NCBI GenBank assembly: GCA_043801235.1
Contig: JAZDMF010000004.1
Span: 1-6,610, forward strand
Direction of reading: 5' to 3'
Length of the DNA: 6,610 bases
Source: DAOQAK01 sp043801235
GTDB taxonomy: Bacteria > Bacteroidota > Bacteroidia > Bacteroidales > CG2-30-32-10
Below the pieces are notes generated by a model. It did no database searches. It had not been told where the DNA came from and worked only from the letters and a program-made list of their open reading frames with translations. This document shows, piece after piece, positions 5,971 to 6,610 of the stretch; position 1 is the first letter of the stretch; each line of letters opens with the position of its first letter. The translations under genes were made by a program, and so were the position numbers.

Positions 5971-6610
5971 TTGGAGTTTGTTCCTCAGGATACCAGGCTG
6001 GTAAGCGGTGCCTACTGGCTTATTAAGCTAAGGTGGATTGCCATTGTTTGGGTAAGCACGGTTACATTTATTGCCAGTCATTTTTTTAACATTCCTGTTC
6101 AAAATGCCGAATTTTATTGTGTCTCTGCTGGTCTTGTAATTGAAAATATTTTATCGTTAATACTGTTACAATATTACAAGCAAAAAGACAATCAGAATAA
6201 TCTTAATTTTATAAAAGGAATAATAAATTTCCAGATAATTTTCGATTTATTTGCATTAATCATTTTAATACATTATTCAGGTGGAATTGAGAACCCGATC
6301 TACATATTTTTTATTTTCCACATAGTTATTACCAGCTTATTTCTTTCAAAACTGAACAGTTACCTGATAACAACCTATGCGTTGATATTATTATGTGGTA
6401 TGACATTCCTTGAATATTATGATTTAATCCCGCATTATGACCTGTGGTTGAAGCGGTTTGTCAGGAATAATTTATATAAGGATGTTTCTTACATTCTGGA
6501 ATTACTTACAGTGTTTATTATTTCTTCCTATCTGCTTGCTTATATGGCAAATTATATTGTTTCCCTGTTAAGGCGTCAGCAAAAAGCTCTGCAGCAAGCC
6601 AATTCGCTAC
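5971..6610 (+). CDS. RegB-like membrane sensor histidine kinase, N-terminal part (3' end cut off by the window)
   Basis: Inner-membrane sensor of a two-component system; 213 residues are visible and the frame is open at the right edge, so the HisKA and ATPase domains are not seen. About six membrane segments lie near 20-37, 48-67, 84-102, 108-126, 130-147 and 172-198. They are preceded by KLRWIAI (19-25), similar to the LRW motif at the start of the RegB/PrrB membrane domain. The loop between helices 3 and 4 reads SGGIENPI (103-110), matching the GGxxNPF quinone-sensing loop of RegB in place and sequence except for I instead of F. The chain then enters a basic, Gln-rich linker (200-210), as expected before the dimerisation helices. 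The start is TTG at 5971: no ATG occurs in frame before about 6399, and an in-frame stop at 5938 limits the alternatives. It is 2 bp after the response regulator. Kinase identity is inferred from this architecture and neighbour. Confidence 0.8.
   Translation, partial: MEFVPQDTRLVSGAYWLIKLRWIAIVWVSTVTFIASHFFNIPVQNAEFYCVSAGLVIENILSLILLQYYKQKDNQNNLNFIKGIINFQIIFDLFALIILIHYSGGIENPIYIFFIFHIVITSLFLSKLNSYLITTYALILLCGMTFLEYYDLIPHYDLWLKRFVRNNLYKDVSYILELLTVFIISSYLLAYMANYIVSLLRRQQKALQQANSL

Overview
The window looks like a piece of a chromosome from an anaerobic bacterium with low G+C DNA. Bacteroidota is my best guess. The grounds are very A/T-rich intergenic DNA, gene starts that mostly lack a Shine-Dalgarno sequence, and the style of the Crp-type regulator and sensor kinase. 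This is inference; no rRNA or marker gene is present to settle it.

Minus strand, read from right to left (5395 to 1): a Crp/Fnr-family regulator (4730-5395); 42 bp later, a 599-residue HdrA-like FAD/iron-sulfur protein (2888-4687); 19 bp later, a QmoC-like membrane protein that fuses a two-cluster HdrC-type ferredoxin domain to a b-type cytochrome domain (1723-2868); then, after a 237-bp gap holding a REP-like hairpin and a 12-bp inverted repeat, a second HdrA-like protein (1485 to beyond base 1). Together these resemble a heterodisulfide-reductase/Qmo-type module: soluble flavin and Fe-S subunits that pass electrons to or from a quinone-linked membrane subunit. The two HdrA-like proteins are reciprocally reduced. 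One keeps the N-terminal four-cysteine cluster domain but has no inserted ferredoxin. The other has the inserted ferredoxin but has lost the N-terminal cysteines. They may therefore work as a complementary pair.

Plus strand, from 5567: a stand-alone receiver-domain response regulator (5567-5968), then, only 2 bp later, the membrane-spanning N-terminal part of a sensor histidine kinase that runs off the right edge (5971 to beyond 6610). The kinase has six predicted membrane helices and a GG-I-E-N-P loop between helices 3 and 4, in the same place as the quinone-sensing loop of RegB/PrrB. This suggests that the redox state of the quinone pool may be sensed next to a gene set that likely exchanges electrons with that pool.

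The 171-bp divergent region (5396-5566) between the regulator and the two-component genes carries a 15-bp palindrome and a pair of identical 9-mers spaced 22 bp apart. Both are good candidates for operators. No tRNA, rRNA, CRISPR array or complete mobile element was seen. Everything in the window fits known families; the possibly new points are the split HdrA architecture and its regulatory setting.
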